The notes beneath the pieces were generated by a model, which saw only the letters and a program-made list of their open reading frames with translations, was not told where the DNA came from and did not search any database. From Hypomyces perniciosus (Eukaryota; Ascomycota; Sordariomycetes; Hypocreales; Hypocreaceae), in contig SPDT01000005.1 in the NCBI GenBank assembly GCA_008477525.1, positions 496,001 through 560,000 on the forward strand: a DNA stretch of 64,000 nucleotides. The letters run 5' to 3'. Every line of letters begins with the position of its first letter. Within the stretch, counting starts at the first letter, position 1. Below, piece by piece: positions 34,595 to 47,872 of the stretch. The position numbers and the translations under genes are program-made.

Positions 34595-36550
34595 GGTTAT
34601 AAGCCTAGGAGAGTTTTCCTTAGGTCTTTATTAGTGGATTTTTCTAGTGGTTATAGCATTTCCCCTAGCGCTACTACAGCATTTATAGTAGGTTTTTATA
34701 GTACTTATCTTAATATTTATATTAGCACTTTTAGGATTTTGGCTACTAGAAGCTATTCTTAGGCTTTTACTGTAAATACTATTATAGTTATAGTAGTACT
34801 GCTATTATTTTTATTATTTTTTAGTGATTTATATATACTATATAGTATATTCCTTATTTTAATAGGATATAGGTCTAATAGCAGTATAAGTTAACTTATT
34901 AAGGCTCCTAGTAGCCTTATTTCTTTAATTAAAGATAATAGCTTTCTTTAACAGTAAAGGGATTTATTTATTTAAGTATAGAATATAAAATAAAAGCTTT
35001 AAGTATAGAGGGCGTTTATTAAGACAGTTAAGGTATAGTTAAAGGGTTAAAATAATACTATAATTTAATTATTTAATACTTTAGCTAGCCTAGCTGCTGC
35101 TATATTAAGGCTTTAATAATAGACTATTAGTTTAATATAAGTTAATCCTATAGCCTTTATTTCAATGCTAATATAAGCTTTTACTCTTATTCCTATACTA
35201 GTCTAAGTTCTATTTACATTTATTCCTTAACCCTAAAATACTATTTCTATTTTAAATAGTAGTTTTATTAAAGAGGTATTAAAAAAGGTCTATAGCTTTT
35301 TAAAAAGCTATAAGCTAATAGGCCCTAATAATTTTAATTAATAAAAATAGTCTTTAAGTATTATATTAAAGGCTATAAATTACTATACTTTTATAGAAAA
35401 TCCTATAGTTACTAATTCTTTATTTAAGTTAAAATAGGCTTTATTACTTATATTAATTAGGGATAGTTTAATAGCTATTCCTGCTATATCTATTATTTAA
35501 ATTTAAAGCCTAAAAGAAGCATTTTTAGTATTAAAGAGATAATATAATTACTTTAAGACTCTGTAAAGAGATAATATAATTACTTTAATACTCTATACAG
35601 AGATTCCCTCTATAAGAAATTTCACTTATTAAATTATAATAATTATAAAAGATCTTTAGTTAAATTTAATATTATTTTTAATAGTTTATTAGCTAAGCTA
35701 GCTATTTTAAAGGTTAATATTAATATACTAAACTAAATAAATTAATATTTAAATTCCTTAAAAAAGACTTATCTTTAATAGGCTGAAAAAATTAAAGGAA
35801 CTATTAAATCTAGTAAAGCTATTAAGCAATCAACTAAAGGTTTTAATATTCAGTTTCTTATAGTAGATATATTAAAAGAGATTAAAAATCTATCTTTTAC
35901 TGTATATAAGGTTAATAAAGCCTTAGGCCCTTTTAAGTCCTTTAATTAAAAGCTAGCTTTTAATTTTAATGAAAGGAAAGGAAATTAAAAGAATTAAGGA
36001 AATTAAAAGAATTAGAATTAATAAAACTAGAAGTAAACTATAAAGGATACTGCTTTTGCTAGTTTATATTATTTAGCTACTAGAGGGTATAGCTTAGAAA
36101 AGCTATTAAAAGAGTCTTTTACTAAATCTATTAGTAGTTTAGATAATAACCTAGACCTTTTATAAGCCTTAAACGCTAAAAAAGGCAAAAAAACCTTTTA
36201 ATCCTTTTAAATCTTTTAAAAAACCTAAATCCTTAAAACTTTTTATTTAAGATAGTCTATTATATAATACTAGATCTACAGTTTATATAATTAATTCTAG
36301 GAAATGGTTTATAGACTATAGATTTAATAATAGGGACCTAAATATTATTTATATTAGCAGGGGCCCTGTTACCTTTAAAGGAATAGGTATAGCCACTTTT
36401 AATATCTTTAATAAAAATAATAACTATAAAAAGATAAAATTACTAAATACCCTTTATTGCCTATAGCTAGATATAAACCTTATAAGTGGTTTAAGGCATT
36501 ATTAAGTTAGAGGATATATATAGTATAATACTCTTTTTATAAAAACTATA

Positions 36551-37131
36551 TGTTAAAAAGGAGGGCTAAAAAGTGAGGATTTCAGTGTATCTGGGTAACC
36601 TTCCTATTCTGGCTAGACCCGGAATTAGGCCCGACGCTAGGACCAAGTTCCGGAGGAACTTCGGTGTAAGTCAGGAAATTTCTGTTATCTTTAACGATAA
36701 CAATTAAGCTAGGACCAGCTACCCCGCCTACCCTAGACTCAATACAATAGCCACAATGGCTATTGTGAAAAATCTGACTAAAATGGTTTCCTGTTTGTAT
36801 GGCCGTGAGTCGATTTGGACGATTTCCTATATAAATGAATTTTGCGGAAAATAGGAATAGGGCCATAAACCCAATTCTGCCGCCACATTCCTATTATCTA
36901 GTCAGAGGACTATTGTAAAAGACAAAGCTATTGTTTACATAATCACTTCTACACTAGCCGTATATACACTAGATATTCTATAGCTTTCTAGCTATTAGTT
37001 TAGTTACAATTCAATTGTTTATCTATTGTTAACCTAATTAAACTCTTAGTCGTTTCCTTATTACTGTATTGTATACAGCTTCCTAAAAGCCACATATAAA
37101 TAAGGTTTAGTATAACCTTGTTATTTTAACA
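36551..37131 (+). repeat. Solo Copia LTR inside Copia-1
   Basis: 581 bp, TGTTAAAAAGG to TTTTAACA, flanked by the exact duplication CTATA (36546-36550 and 37132-37136). It keeps more G and C than the LTRs of its host, so it is the younger insertion. It lies within the gag-protease part of Copia-1. Confidence 0.9.
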
Positions 37132-38599
37132 CTATATAACTAATAGGGCTATTAAATCCCTTAAAATATGGTTTTTTTCCTTATAATTAAAGGATATACT
37201 ATATTATATAGCTATATAAATAGCTATAGAGTTTATAGCTTTATATAGGTTTAAATTCCTGCTATTAGTAAAGAAAAGGCTTAGGAATATATTACTATTC
37301 TAGAAGTAACAGCTTTAAAAAGACAATTAACTAAATCTAGTCTTAGGCTTATAAAGAAGAATAATCTTAAAGGAAAGGATTTTTCTAAACTTTTTAAAAC
37401 CTTAGGCTAAGTAAAGGAAAAGGGGCTTTATATACCTTTATTGCCTAAAGAAATAAGGGGGAATAAGCCTATAGAGGATACCTTTATAAAGGAAAGGCTT
37501 TATATACTTAAAGAATCCTTTATTATTAAAGATCTAAAAGTTATTAAGCTATTTAAATTAAAGGGAGATATTATTATTAATAGTAATTCTAGCTATAAGC
37601 TGCTAAAGCTAGCCCTTTTATAGTATAAAAGACTAGGTTATATTAGTTTAAGTCTATTAAAAAAGACTATTAAAATAATTACTGGAATTTTTAACTTTAA
37701 TTCTATTAAAGATACTGAATTTTATTGCCTAGCTTATAATAAAGGAAAAGCTATTAAAAGGCTTAATTTAAAGCCAATTCCTAATCCACTAGCCTCTCTA
37801 AATTATTTAAAAGTTAATATTTTCTTTATAAAGCTAGTGCTTTATAATAAAGCCCTTATTAATCTTTTAATTATTAATAGAAAATTAAGATATAGGTAGC
37901 TATTCCTTTTAAGAGATTATAGTGGACTTACCCTTTTAGCTACTATATAAAGCTTTATAAATAGCTTAAAAATGCAGTATAACTAGTATTTTAAGGAATT
38001 CTATTATAATAGTAGAAAGGAAATTAATTAAAAACTTTAAACCTAGTTTTTTTTTTTAGGAATTATATATTCCTATAATAGCCTTTATATTTATAAATAA
38101 AATAGTCTAATAGAATACTTTATTAAAGTTTTATTAAATAGGCTATAAGCTATTATTATAGCGGCTAACTTACTGCTATATCTCTAAAATATTATTATTA
38201 CTATAGTTATTAAATTAGTTAACTATATAGCTATTACTAATAAAGACTTTACCTTTTATTAAAAATTATATAAAGACTTAGACTTTAATAAGGATTATAA
38301 ACTTAATCTATAAAGATATAAGATTATTAGCTTTTATTATAAAGTATTTATTCTATAAAAATAAAAGGCTAAGGGCTATAAATTAGCCTTTAGGACTAAA
38401 ACTAAAAAACTACTAGCAGTTTTAGGTAATAATACCTATTTTATTTATATTCTAACTAGATATATAGTCTTTAAATCGTTAACTATAAAGCTATATAAAG
38501 ATAAAACTTTTAAACTTTAAATCCTAAAGCCTACTATAGGTTAGGATAATAAGGAATTGAAAGGAGAAATAAAGTTAGATTTTATAGATTAAATAATTC

Positions 38600-38771
38600 T
38601 GTTACGGCACCGACTATAATACAATATTAACGCCCTGTCACGTAAGCCCCGGTCATATAACCAGGCCTTAACGCATTCCTAGCTATAGCTTTCTATAAAG
38701 CTTTAAGGCTTCCTTGCTCTCTACAGTATAATAACGATATTTGCCTTAACCTGCCTTTCTATACTGTAATA
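38600..38771 (+). repeat. Gypsy-2 5' LTR
   Basis: 172 bp; noticeably more AT-shifted than its 3' partner. Confidence 0.88.
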
Positions 38772-41700
38772 GTTTATACTGTCCCTTAACTTAGCTGCGC
38801 TATCGCGAGGCATATACTTAACTAATTATAAATTCCCCCTAAATCCCCCTTTATTCCTAAACCTATAATAATGCCTCTATAGCCTAGCCTTTATCCTTTA
38901 AACCCTATATCTATAGGAAATTAATTATAAGCGAGATAAATATAAATGCCTTAAACCTTGCCCCACAGCCTAACCTAGCTTAATAGATTATAGTCTTAGC
39001 TATAAAGCTTATACTTTTCCTTTTTCTTTTTAAAACCCTGTAAAAATTTAACATTAATAGCGACTATATATATTTAATAAATGCAATTATTAGGGATAAT
39101 AACTTTTATTACTAATTCTATCTCTTTAGCTAAATAATTAAAAAAGGCTTAATTTAATAAAAAAAGAAAAATAAACCTTTAAATAAAAAATCTTAAAGCA
39201 GGCAATTAAAAATTAAAACCTTAAAGTATAAATTAAAGCTTAAATTAAAGCTTTAAATACAGCTTTACTATTAAGCTTTAAAAATAATAGTTTACTTAAC
39301 TGCTGCTAAATTAAAGACTTTAAATAATTTAATAGTAAATAAAAGGATATTATTAAATATTAATAAAAATATATTAACTAGTATTTTTAGATTAATATTA
39401 CCTTTATAAGTAATTAATTAATTTTTTTAATTAAATTTAAAAAGATTTTATATATTATAGATCTTTTAAAAGGAGATATATATTAACTGCAATAAAAAAA
39501 CTTTAATACTATTATTAAAAGTTTTAATAACCCTGCTTAATAGTATTAAAAGATTAATATAGTATTCTTTATTAATTTTAATAAATAATATAAAACAATT
39601 AACCTTTTTTAAAAGGTATTGCAGTTTTTTAATAACCTATATATATTAAATAAGCCTTTTTAAAACTTTATAGCAGAGTTATCTGCATTAAGCAATAAAT
39701 GCAGTAAAACTGTTAAGCAGATAGTAAAGGCCTTAAAGATAAAGGTCTCTTAAAAGCTTACTAATACTATAAAGACTTAAATAACTAAGCTAAATAAGTC
39801 TAACTTTATTAAATAATGCTAACTCTACTAGACTATTTATAATAGGCTTTAGGAGGGCGCCTACTATAATACCCTCTATACTGTTTAAATAGGCTAGCGT
39901 TAATAAAGCTATTAATAGTAATAGTATTAGCACTAACAGTAATATTATTAATATTAGCAGAATAACTAAACTACTGCCTTAACGCTAGCCAGTAATTTAA
40001 TATAGTTAAATACTATATATACCCTATTACCTTACCTTTAAATCTTTTGTAAGGAATATATTATTAAAGGACTCTGCTTTTACTATAAAAAAGTAGGTTA
40101 TAGTTTTAATAAATATAATAAGAAAAAGCAGTTTAATATATATTAAGGTAATTTATACTAGATATAAAATTAAAATCGCTAAGTTTAGCTATATTAGCTA
40201 TACCTTAACCTAGCAGTACTTTAAGGCTAATAATAGAATAGCCTAGTAAAGTATAATAATTAAACCCTAATAGTGTATTAATATTATTTATAATATTTAA
40301 ATAACCTATAAATCTAGGCCTTAAATAATATACCCGCTTTAAGTATTAATAAAGATAATAATAATAGCGCTGCTTTATTAACTTTTAATTTATTATAGTT
40401 TAGCTAACTTTACCTATTAGGAACCTAGACTTAACTAATAAACTAGGGAAAAGATTAACTATTACTAAAAGTTATAAATAAAGGTTAATTATAAATAAAA
40501 CTATTATCCTAGAATAGATCTACTGCTATTTTTTTAATTAAAAACCCTTTAAATTTAAATTAATAAATAATAAATCCCTTTTAATATAAATTATACTATT
40601 CCTTATATATAATATCTATATTAATATAAAAGCTTTAATAGATAGCGGCTATATACTTTAAGCTTTTACTAGCTGCGCTTTTATTAAGTAATTTAATATT
40701 ACTATTTAATAACTGCTATTTACTAGGAATCTTTTATTTACTAATAAGAGTATAGCTAATAAAATTTTAAATGTTTTTATTATATAAACTATAATTGGCT
40801 TTTATAAAGAACTTTACCTCTTTTTTATTATAAATATCCTTAATAATATATTACAATTTTTAGCCTTTTATAGCTAAGAAAATATAATTTTAATATTAAC
40901 TGGGAGGAGTTGACTATTACTTTTAAATCCTATTACTGTTATAAGTATTATTTCCTAAAAAGTATAGCCAGCCTTATATAGGTTTTAATAGCAGTTAAGA
41001 TAAAGAATAATTTCGCTAAAGCTAATATAAAGAGTATATATTACTAGCAATTAATAGTTAAAGACACTTTAAATAAAGTAAAGCTTAATTTAATTAAATA
41101 AAGAATTATACTATATTAATAACTATTAATTAAAAATACTTTAAAAGAAATAAACTATAACTTAATTAAGGAAAGGGCCTTTAAATTATATATTCTATAA
41201 ACCTTAACGCTAAATTAAAATTACTATATTACCTGCAGGTATAATAGAATTAATAATAAAGAAATATAGGTATAGATAATTTTAAACTAAATATATATAA
41301 GGCTACTGCCTGCCTTTATAATCTGCAGCTAATAATAAAAAGGAAAACCCTTATTAAAGTTATTACTATTACTTTTTAATATATTACTTCTATAAAACTA
41401 AATTAAACTTTAAGATTAAGAAATATACCTAGATATAATAAATATATAGATAGTGGCAGCTATAAACTTTATTACTTTTTATTGTTAATTATATATTTGC
41501 GCAATAAGAGTAACCTAAAAAGAGATTAACTAAGCTATTAAAATTAAAGAACTAGCGCTTATTACTTTATTAAAGCTCTTAGATAAGTTTTTCCAATAAA
41601 TACTTATAGGATAGGGAGACTATATTAAGGTAAAAATAGTATTACTGAAAGAAATATATAATTTTATTAATAAATGCTACTTTTTAGTATAATTAAAAAA

Positions 41701-44700
41701 GATTATAGCTGCTAATATAGAGAAATTTATAGCAGGAAAATCTAAGTTTAGTAAACTGGATATTTTAAAGAAACTGCTATCCTGGCTATATAACTTATAT
41801 AACGCTTTCCTATTAAAGATAGTAAATAAGCTTCCTTTATAATAGGCCTAGGACTATAAAATTAAAACACTGCCAGGAAAAGACCTTTTATATTAAAAGA
41901 ATAGGCTATTTTTATTTAATAAACTGCAGGTAATAAGAAAATAGTTAAATAATAATTTAGCGAAGGGATTTATCTGCAAATTGCAAGTATAATATACTAC
42001 TCCCCTCCTTTTAGCTGTAAAACTAAGAGGCAGCGTCTACATTTATTAAAACTATTAAAGGCTAAATAATATTACTATTAAAAATTAATACCTATTACTA
42101 TTAATCTAGGAAACCTTTAATGCTTTAAGCTATATAAAAGTATATATAAAACTTAATATTATCGCTGCATTTAATAACCTTTATATTACTAAAGGGGATA
42201 TATAGAAAATGGCGTTTATTATAAAGTTTAGCCTTTTTAAGATATTAATTATACCTTTTAGCCTTTATAATACACCTACTATATTTTAATATTATATTAA
42301 CTATACCTTTTATAACCTCTTTAATTACATCTATATAGTACACTTTAACAATATCTTTATATATTTATTAAATTTAAAAAATATTAAAAATATATACGCA
42401 AAATAATAGCCTGCCTTTAAAACGCTAGCCTTTAATTTAATATTATTAAATATAAGTTCAAGATAATAAAGATAAAATACTTTAGCCTAATTATTACCTT
42501 AAAGGGACTAAAAATAAATTTTAAAAAAGTTAAAGCTATATTAAACTAATAACTACTTAAAAGAGTAAAAGACATATAAAAATTCTTTAACTTTATAAAT
42601 TTCTATTACTATTTTATTTAAAAATACTTTAAAATAGCTATACTATTAAATAAACTTTTAAAAAAAAACTAATTATATATTTAAAGAGAGAAATAATAAA
42701 AAGCCTTTAACTTAATTAAATATACCTTTAAATTAACCTTAGTTTTAGCCCTTTTTAACTATAATAAATAAACTATCTTTAAAATTAATGCCTTTCATTA
42801 AGCATTAGGCAGTATTTTATTGCAGTATAATAAAGAGGGTATTTTTTACTTTATTATATTTTTTTCCATAAAGTATAACACTTAAGAATACAATTATAAA
42901 ATCTATAATAAAGAACTTTTAGCTATTATTAAAGCAATAAAAGAATAGCGCTTAAAATTGCAAAGCTTATAAAAGTTTAATGTTATTATAGACTATAAAA
43001 ACTTTAAATACTTTACTTTAATTAAAGCCTTAAATTAGCAGTAAATCTAATAGTTTAAATTCCTCTTTAGCTTTAACTTCTATATTATCTATTAACCTAG
43101 CTTTAAGGCTATAAAGCCTAACGCTTTAAGTAAAAAAGCTAAAGATAGGCCTGCGAAATTAAACCCCTTTAATAACTGAATTAAAAACAAGTAATATACT
43201 ATCTTCCTATAAAGTTTTTTTAGCCTTAAAGCTTAAGTAATACTTTAAAAAGAAGTTTTATTAAATGTAAAACTGTCTATAAAAGCTGCCCTTATAGCTA
43301 TAATAATACCTGCAGAAGATAGATTAATCGATAACTTAATTGCAGTAGTATATAAATAAAATATTATAGTAAAGGAAATAGTAACTGCGCTTTAAGACCT
43401 TAATATCCGCTAATAGCTAAAACAGCTTTATAGAGAACTTTAAATTATAATAAATAACTATTAAGTAATAAATAGCAGAATCTATTACTAGTAGCAACTT
43501 TTTATTCCCCTTAATAATAAACTTTATATATAAATCCTATTTAAAAACCATTTAAGTAGCCTAGCTAGATACTTAAGCAAGTTTAAAACTCTAGACTTTA
43601 TTAGCTAAATATATTAATAGCTATAAATCTTAAAAGATATTAAAGTATTTATATAAGCCTGCAAACTGTATATTAAAATAAAGGCCTTACAATCTTTATT
43701 ATAAAGCTTCCTTTAGCTATTATTAATCCTATTCTATATATAATTAAATATCTTTATTGATTATATTATACTACTGCCTAAATCCTGCTATTATAATATT
43801 ACCTATAAGTATTTACTAGTAATAGTCTACCACTTTATAAAAATATATTATTTTATACCTATTACTTTACTATTAATAGAGGAGCTAGCTAATATATTTA
43901 TTAATAGGATTTACTGCCTTTATAGTATACCTAATAATATTATATTAAACTGCAGTATATAGTTTATATTAGAATTCTAGGAATAACTTTTAAAGCAATT
44001 AAAAGTTATATTAAAATAGTTATTAGCCTTTTACTTTAAAACTAATAGCTAAACTAAAAGGATTAATATAAATATAAAATAATACCTATAAGCTTTTATT
44101 AACTTTTACCAGGATAACTAGGTCTACTGGCTTTTATTAGCTAAATTCACTGTAAATAATATAATATTTAAAACTACTAGTATATGCTGTTTTTCGCTAA
44201 TTATAGTTTTAACCTTTACTTAAGGATAAAGCCTTTATAGCCTTACCCGCTAAACCTTTTTACAGTAAAGAAAAGAAAGTTTTTCCGGGCTAACGCTATT
44301 ACTAAGCGATTTAAATATATTATTATATAGTTAAAGGCCTTTACCGAGGCTATAGGAAAGAGATATAAGGAAAATGTAAATGTATAAAGGGAGGCATTAT
44401 TAGTTTATACTATTAGGCAGGAAGTCTTTATTAATATGCAAAATATAAAGACTAACTGGCTAATAAAGAAGCTAGATAATAAATAGGTAGGACTTTATAT
44501 AATAATAAAGGTATATTTATAAGCTTGCGCTATTAGTTTACTAGAAGGTATAAAGATTTTCCTAGTCCTATATAACTCTTTCCTGTAATTTAAGACAGCT
44601 ACTTTACTGCATTTTAGGCAAAAGATAATTAATAAAGCCAAGTTAAGGAATATTTAAAGCAGGGTACTGGAAAGAGAAGATAGTATAGATAAGGTATAAG

Positions 44701-45126
44701 AGAAATAGGAATTTAAAGCGCTTTTAGATTATTATAATAACAATAGATTTTACTATTTTATTAAATAGAAATATTATACTGCTATATAGTAACTAGCTAA
44801 AGACCTGCAAAGCTAAGAGAGGGTAATATAAAACTTTTATAAAAAAACCTAAAAAAGCTAGGCTTACTGCAATAAATACTAAAAGGAATTATAAAAGAGG
44901 AAAAAGAAGAAATGGCTAGAAAGAAATTAATGCCCGCAAAGCACTAACTAAAAACTATACTACGCTAAAGCCTATAACTAAACTATATATCACTAACACT
45001 AAAAACTATACAATTTGCCTTATTTACCTTTATATTAGAAGTATTAAGATAGATTACCTGGAATTTCGATTTATGCGAGTAATATAGCTATTTGCGGCTG
45101 AATGGCGTAATAAAGAGGGGGGGTAC

Positions 45127-45298
45127 TGTTATGGCACTGACTGTGACGCGATGTTAACGCCCTGTCATGTGAGCCCCGGTCACGTGACTAGGCCCTAACG
45201 CGTTCCTAGCTATAGCTTTCTGTAAAGCCTTAGGGCTTCCTTGCTCTCTACAGCACAACAACAATATTTGCCTTAACCTGCCTTTCCATACCATAATA
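45127..45298 (+). repeat. Gypsy-2 3' LTR
   Basis: 172 bp; keeps words such as GACGCGATGTTAACGCCC and GGTCACGTGACTAGG that are changed in the 5' LTR. Confidence 0.88.
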
Positions 45299-45303
45299 AA
45301 TTC

Positions 45304-47292
45304 CTAGCTTTTAAGATATTAATCCCTTACTCCCTAACCCTATTCTAGAGGGAGTACCCACTACTATTCCCCCTATTCCTATACCAATTATATAAGACTT
45401 TGCGGTTATAAAGGATTTTATAGATATAAGTATATCCTACTTTCTCTATAATAGCATTAAAAAGCTAGCCTTTCTAACTACTATAATGCAAGACCCTTAA
45501 ACGCTTAAGCAAATACTTTATAGTCCTAATAAGACTAAATAGCTAAAAGTAATTTATAGCGAATTTAACCAGCTAATTAAATAATGTACCTTTACTTTTA
45601 TTAAGTATAATAATATTCTTAAAGGCAAAAATCCTATTACTAGTCAATTAATCTTAAAGACTAAAAAAGACTAAAATAATAAAATAGTAAAATTTAAAGC
45701 TAAGCTAGTTGCTAAAGGTTTCTAATAATTAAAAGGAATAGATTTCAATTAAATATTCGCCTTAATAGCTATTCCTTCTACTTAGCAGCTTTTATTAGCC
45801 TTAACTACTATTTATAACTAGGAAATCAAATAAATTAACTTTATTAATATATTTTTTAATAGGATACTTAAAGAAACTATTTTCTTTAACTTCCTTAAAG
45901 GATTTAAAAACTATACCAGTTAAGTTTCCTTTAAAATTAAGTTTATTTTTAAAAAGCTAGGTTATAACCTTAATATAGATTAGGTTATTCAGTTATAGAA
46001 AGCTCTATATAGCCTAAAACAGTCTCCTAAAAAATAGCAATAGGCTCTATAAGCCTTAAGAAATAAACTAGGATATAATCCTTTAATTTCTAACTTTACT
46101 TTTTTTTATAATCTAAATAACAGTATTTTTATTATTACTTATATAAATAACTATCTTTTTATTAGACTAGATAAAGAAGCTATAGCTTAGCTAAAGCTAG
46201 CTTTTAATAAAGTCTATACTATAAAAGATAAAGGCTTTACCTCTTTTTTCTTAAAGGTTTAGATAATTAAAGATAGAAAAAGAGGACTTCTTTAACTTTC
46301 TTAAAAACAGTATATTACTAAAGCTATAAAGTTTTTTAACTTTTAAAACTCTAAGCTTATTTAATTACCCTTACAGCCTTTTATTTTAGCTAATAAAACT
46401 ATAACTAAACTGAATAAAGCTAATATTAAGCTTTTTCAAGCTATTATTAATACTATTATCTATTTAATAATTTATACTTAAGTAAATACTAGCTTTCTAG
46501 TCTAATAGTTAGTTAGATAATTTTAAGACCTTTATAAAGAGTATCTAAATGCAGCCTGTAACCTATTACGGTATTTAAATAGTACTTAGGATCTAGCTAT
46601 TTAATATACTAGAAAATCTAATCCTATACCTATTAGTTATTGCAATAGTGATTTTGCTAGGGATAAAGAATTAAGTAAATCGATTTATAGCTATATTATT
46701 ATAGTTGCTAATAGGCCAATTAACTAGAAATCAAAAAAGGGCTTAACTATCTATCTTTCTATACTAAAAGTAGAGTTTATAGCTCTTATAGAAGCTATTA
46801 GAGAGATTTAGTGGCTTATTAGCCTATATAAAGAGGTAGATCGACCAATTAAACAGCCAATCTCTTTACTTAACGATAATAAAGGTACTATTTCTACTTT
46901 AAATAACCCTACCCTTTATAATAAAATAAAACACACTTTATTATAGTTTAATTATATTAAGGAATAGGTTAAAAATAGCGTTATTACAGTTAACTATCTG
47001 GAAACCAGTAAAATGGTTACTGACGGGCTTACTAAGCCTTTTCCAGGTCCAAAATTAAAGAACTTTATAAGTCTCTTTAATTTTAAGCTTTTACCTAAGG
47101 TTTATACCTAAAATTCTTACCCTTTCTTTCTTATAGTTACTAGCTATTTTAATTATTAGCTATCCTAATTATTCCTATTATTTTCAGCTATATTTAGCTA
47201 TCTTTTTTATTATTATATCTTAATTACTTTCCTATATCTAAATCCTATATTTACTTTAAAGTTATATAAGATAGTATTTATTCTAGAGGGAG
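45304..47292 (+). pseudogene. Copia-1 RT and RNase H relic
   Basis: It reads KAKLVAKGF and GIDFN near 45690-45750, ALYSLKQSP near 46005-46030, YINNYLF near 46140-46165 (the catalytic YVDD changed to INN), and at the end TLYNKIKHTLL, VTDGLTKPFPGPKL near 47010-47055. It continues the Copia-1 frame interrupted by Gypsy-2, and is stopped many times by TAA/TAG. Confidence 0.85.
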
Positions 47293-47872
47293 TATTAAAA
47301 AGGAGGGCTAAAAAGCAAGGATTTCTATGTAATTAGGTAACCTTCCTATTCCGGCTAGACCTATTATTAGGCCCAACGTTAAGACTAAGTTCTAGAGGAA
47401 CTTTAGTGTAAGTCAGGAAATTTCTGTTATCTTTAACGATAACAATTAAGCTAGGACCAGCTACCCCGCCTACCCTAGACTTAATATAATAGGCACAATA
47501 GCTATTGTAAAAAATCTGACTAAAATGGTTTCCTGTTTATATAGCCGTGAGTCGATTTGGCCGATTTCCTATATAAATGAATTTTGCGGAAAATAGGAAT
47601 ATGGCCATAAACCCAATTCTGCCGCCGCACGCCTATTATTAAGTCGGAGGACTATTATAGAAGACAAAGCTATTATTTATATAATCACTTCTATACCAGC
47701 CGCACATATACTAGATATTCTATAGCTTCTAGCTATTAGATCGTTTACAATTCAATTGTTTATCTATTGTTAACCCAACCAGACTCTTAGTCGTTTCCTC
47801 ATTACTGCGTTGTGTGCAGCTTCCTAGAAGCCATACATAAATGAGGTTTAGTATAACCTTGTTATTTTAATA
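47293..47872 (+). repeat. Copia-1 3' LTR
   Basis: 580 bp, preceded by the polypurine-like CTAGAGGGAG. Same length as the 5' LTR. Confidence 0.88.

Larger units (their letters stand above)
38600..45298 (+). mobile_element. Gypsy-2: Gypsy element inserted in Copia-1 pol
   Basis: LTRs 38600-38771 and 45127-45298 (172 bp each) with TGTTAYGGCA starts; the duplication AATTC is at 38595-38599 and 45299-45303. A polypurine tract AAAGAGGGGGGG precedes the 3' LTR. Total 6.7 kb. Gag and a zinc-knuckle region lie at about 39-40.2 kb, RT at 42.0-42.5 kb (catalytic box HFNN near 42340 instead of YxDD), RNase H at 42.7-43.1 kb, and integrase at 43.7-44.2 kb. No chromodomain was recognised. Heavily stop-filled. 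An inverted relic of the same family lies at 22666-24300. Confidence 0.88.
34015..47872 (+). mobile_element. Copia-1: Copia retrotransposon inserted in Gypsy-1 RNase H
   Basis: LTRs 34015-34594 and 47293-47872 (580 bp each), TG...CA ends with the CA seen as TA, and the duplication ATAAC at 34010-34014 and 47873-47877. Removing the element and one ATAAC makes the Gypsy-1 frame read S-P-I-K-Y-N-Y-P-I-Y-N-K-E-I-L, a correct RNase H start, so the boundaries are certain. The internal order is gag to protease to integrase (34.6-38.6 kb, with a solo LTR at 36551) and RT to RNase H (45.3-47.29 kb), with a Gypsy-2 insertion between. Many RIP stops throughout. Confidence 0.9.

Noticed and set aside
34055..36866. 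Minus-strand ORFs of 91 and 94 residues at 34055-34330 and 36582-36866
   Set aside because: Both lie inside copies of the Copia LTR and are near identical because the LTRs are; this is noncoding repeat.
37441..37623. 60-residue plus-strand ORF with Lys-rich sequence
   Set aside because: It is a piece of the Copia-1 polyprotein between RIP stops, not a gene.
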